From an uncultured Erysipelotrichaceae bacterium (GTDB lineage: Bacteria; Bacillota_I; Bacilli_A; Erysipelotrichales; Coprobacillaceae), in contig UQVG01000102.1 of the NCBI GenBank assembly GCA_900544435.1, positions 1 through 7,113 of the forward strand: a DNA stretch of 7,113 nt, written 5' to 3'. Numbering within the stretch: position 1 is the stretch's first letter; each line of letters starts with the position of its first letter. The notes under the pieces were generated by a model, which was given only the letters and a program-made list of their open reading frames with translations, was not told the DNA's origin and ran no database searches. Below, in pieces: positions 6,186-7,113 of this stretch. The position numbers were made by a program, and so were the translations under genes.

Positions 6186-6980
6186 ATGAAGTTACTAGCA
6201 ACAGATATGGATGGAACATTTCTAAGAGATGATAAATCTTATAGCGATGAATTTAATGATTTATATAAACAAATGTTAAAACAAGATATACAATTTGTGA
6301 TTGCTTCAGGTAATCAATATGAAGCACTAGCCTGTAAATTTGATGAAGAAATCAAAAATGATCTTTATTATCTTTGTGAAAATGGTACAAAGATAGTTTA
6401 TCAAGGGAAAACACTTTATAAAAAAGCTTTAGAAAAGCAAGATGCTCAAGAAGTTCTAGATATTTTAAAAGTAGATCAAGAATGTATGCTTGTTGTTTCT
6501 GGAGATAAACATGCATATATTTCTAAAAATTTTGAAAATAAAAAAGATTTTATTTCATTATTTATGAAAAATGTTCAATTTGTAGAAAGTTATGATGATA
6601 TTGATGATGACATCTTGAAGTTTTCAATTGCTAGTTTTGATGATCAAATGGAACAAAGAATTGAAAAAATTCAAAAACAATTAAAACCACATCTTAAATT
6701 AGTAACAACTGGGAATGTTTGGTTTGATATTTTTTATAAAGATGTTAATAAAGGAACAACATTAACGCATCTTTTAGAAATTTTAAATATTAAACCAGAA
6801 GAAGCAGGAGCCTTTGGTGATCAAATGAATGATTATGAAATGTTACAAACTGTAAAATATGGTTATGCTATGGCTAATGCGATGCCACCTGTTAAAGAGG
6901 TTGCTTATCAAGTGATTGATAGTAATGAAAATGATGGGGTTATTTTAAAAATAAAAGAAATCTTAAAAGGTAACTATTAA
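6186..6980 (+). CDS. Cof-type HAD-IIB family phosphatase
   Basis: A 264-residue haloacid dehalogenase superfamily hydrolase; such enzymes remove phosphate from small molecules such as sugar phosphates or nucleotides through an aspartyl-phosphate, with magnesium. Motif I is DMDGT (nucleophile D7, acid D9), motif II is the serine of IASGN (S41), motif III is the lysine in DVNKGT (K189), and motif IV is GDQMND (D212, D216). A type IIB cap lies between motifs II and III (about 80-180). The end, with AMANAMPPVKEVA and ENDGV, is typical of Cof proteins. AGAGGT at 6175-6180 precedes ATG by five bases and follows the noc stop, so this is the last gene of the mnmG operon. In Bacillus soj-spo0J would follow noc; the substrate and any link to chromosome segregation are unknown. 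Confidence 0.92.
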   Translation: MKLLATDMDGTFLRDDKSYSDEFNDLYKQMLKQDIQFVIASGNQYEALACKFDEEIKNDLYYLCENGTKIVYQGKTLYKKALEKQDAQEVLDILKVDQECMLVVSGDKHAYISKNFENKKDFISLFMKNVQFVESYDDIDDDILKFSIASFDDQMEQRIEKIQKQLKPHLKLVTTGNVWFDIFYKDVNKGTTLTHLLEILNIKPEEAGAFGDQMNDYEMLQTVKYGYAMANAMPPVKEVAYQVIDSNENDGVILKIKEILKGNY

Positions 6981-6987
6981 TAAAAAT

Positions 6988-7035
6988 AAAGTGAACTATT
7001 TTGTGATTAATCAACAAGTAGTTCACTTTGTTTTT
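6988..7035. terminator. Strong, possibly bidirectional terminator ending the mnmG operon
   Basis: AAAGTGAACTA (6988-6998) pairs perfectly with TAGTTCACTTT (7019-7029). The stem continues, with bulges, through TTG/CAA and TGA/TCA to a TTAA loop at 7007-7010. Five T follow at 7031-7035, and the 5' side is preceded by an A-rich stretch (6982-6990) that would read as a T-run on the minus strand. It could thus stop transcription from both sides. Confidence 0.9.
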
Positions 7036-7113
7036 ATAATTCTTTGTTAAAAATATCCCTGCTGTTTTTATTTAAGCTGTTGTGATTTCTTGAAGAAGCT
7101 TTAGTGGGCTTAT
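7034..7113 (-). other. Possible 3' end of a convergent gene (unrecognised)
   Basis: On the minus strand a frame is open from the window edge to a stop at 7034-7036, directly beside the hairpin at 6988-7035, giving 25 residues ending IFNKEL. A second minus frame is open from the edge to a stop at 7072-7074 (ending LQEITTA). Neither tail matches a family I recognise. The position beside a hairpin that suits both directions is the only support for a convergent gene. Confidence 0.25.

Noticed and set aside
1..7113. Mobile element, CRISPR array, toxin-antitoxin, defence system or attachment site
   Set aside because: No transposase or integrase, no regularly spaced repeats and no paired small genes are visible; the tight housekeeping operons leave little room for an accessory system.

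Overview
The window reads as ordinary chromosome of a low-GC Bacillota bacterium. The AT-rich coding, strong AGGAGG-type ribosome binding sites, U-tailed hairpin terminators, a YabE-type G5/3D protein and a Noc-type ParB homologue all fit. I infer the Erysipelotrichia (Coprobacillus/Catenibacterium-like) from the mix of Bacillus-like proteins and shuffled gene order, but this is not proven by anything here.

Layout, all genes on the + strand: (1) 1-122, the last 27 codons of a probable Hsp20 small heat-shock protein, ended by a hairpin terminator with a UACG tetraloop. (2) 123-345, an AT-rich gap ending in a good promoter (TTGACA, 17 bp, extended -10). (3) 346-2045, tatD followed by a short YabE-like envelope protein, a pair also adjacent in Bacillus. 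(4) 2051-2721, a terminator, then a stand-alone RpiB/LacAB-like gene whose own terminator overlaps its stop codon. (5) 2765-7035, a promoter and the tight four-gene operon mnmG-rsmG-noc-HAD phosphatase, closed by a long hairpin that could also serve a convergent gene. (6) 7036-7113, unassigned, perhaps the tail of a minus-strand gene.

How the genes fit together: MnmG (tRNA wobble uridine modification), RsmG (16S rRNA m7G methylation) and Noc (nucleoid occlusion) form the conserved gidA-gidB-noc block found near the origin in Bacillus. Here the usual soj-spo0J (parA-parB) pair does not follow; a Cof-type HAD phosphatase takes that place. TatD, the YabE-like protein, the RpiB-like protein and the HAD enzyme are housekeeping or poorly characterised functions.

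I found no convincing undescribed system such as a defence island, mobile element, CRISPR array or retron. The most interesting points are: the Noc homologue keeps all four residues that specify Noc-type DNA binding but lacks the N-terminal membrane-targeting helix, and no in-frame upstream start can restore it; the RpiB-like protein lacks most canonical RpiB catalytic residues; and two terminators have full Shine-Dalgarno sequences buried in their hairpins.
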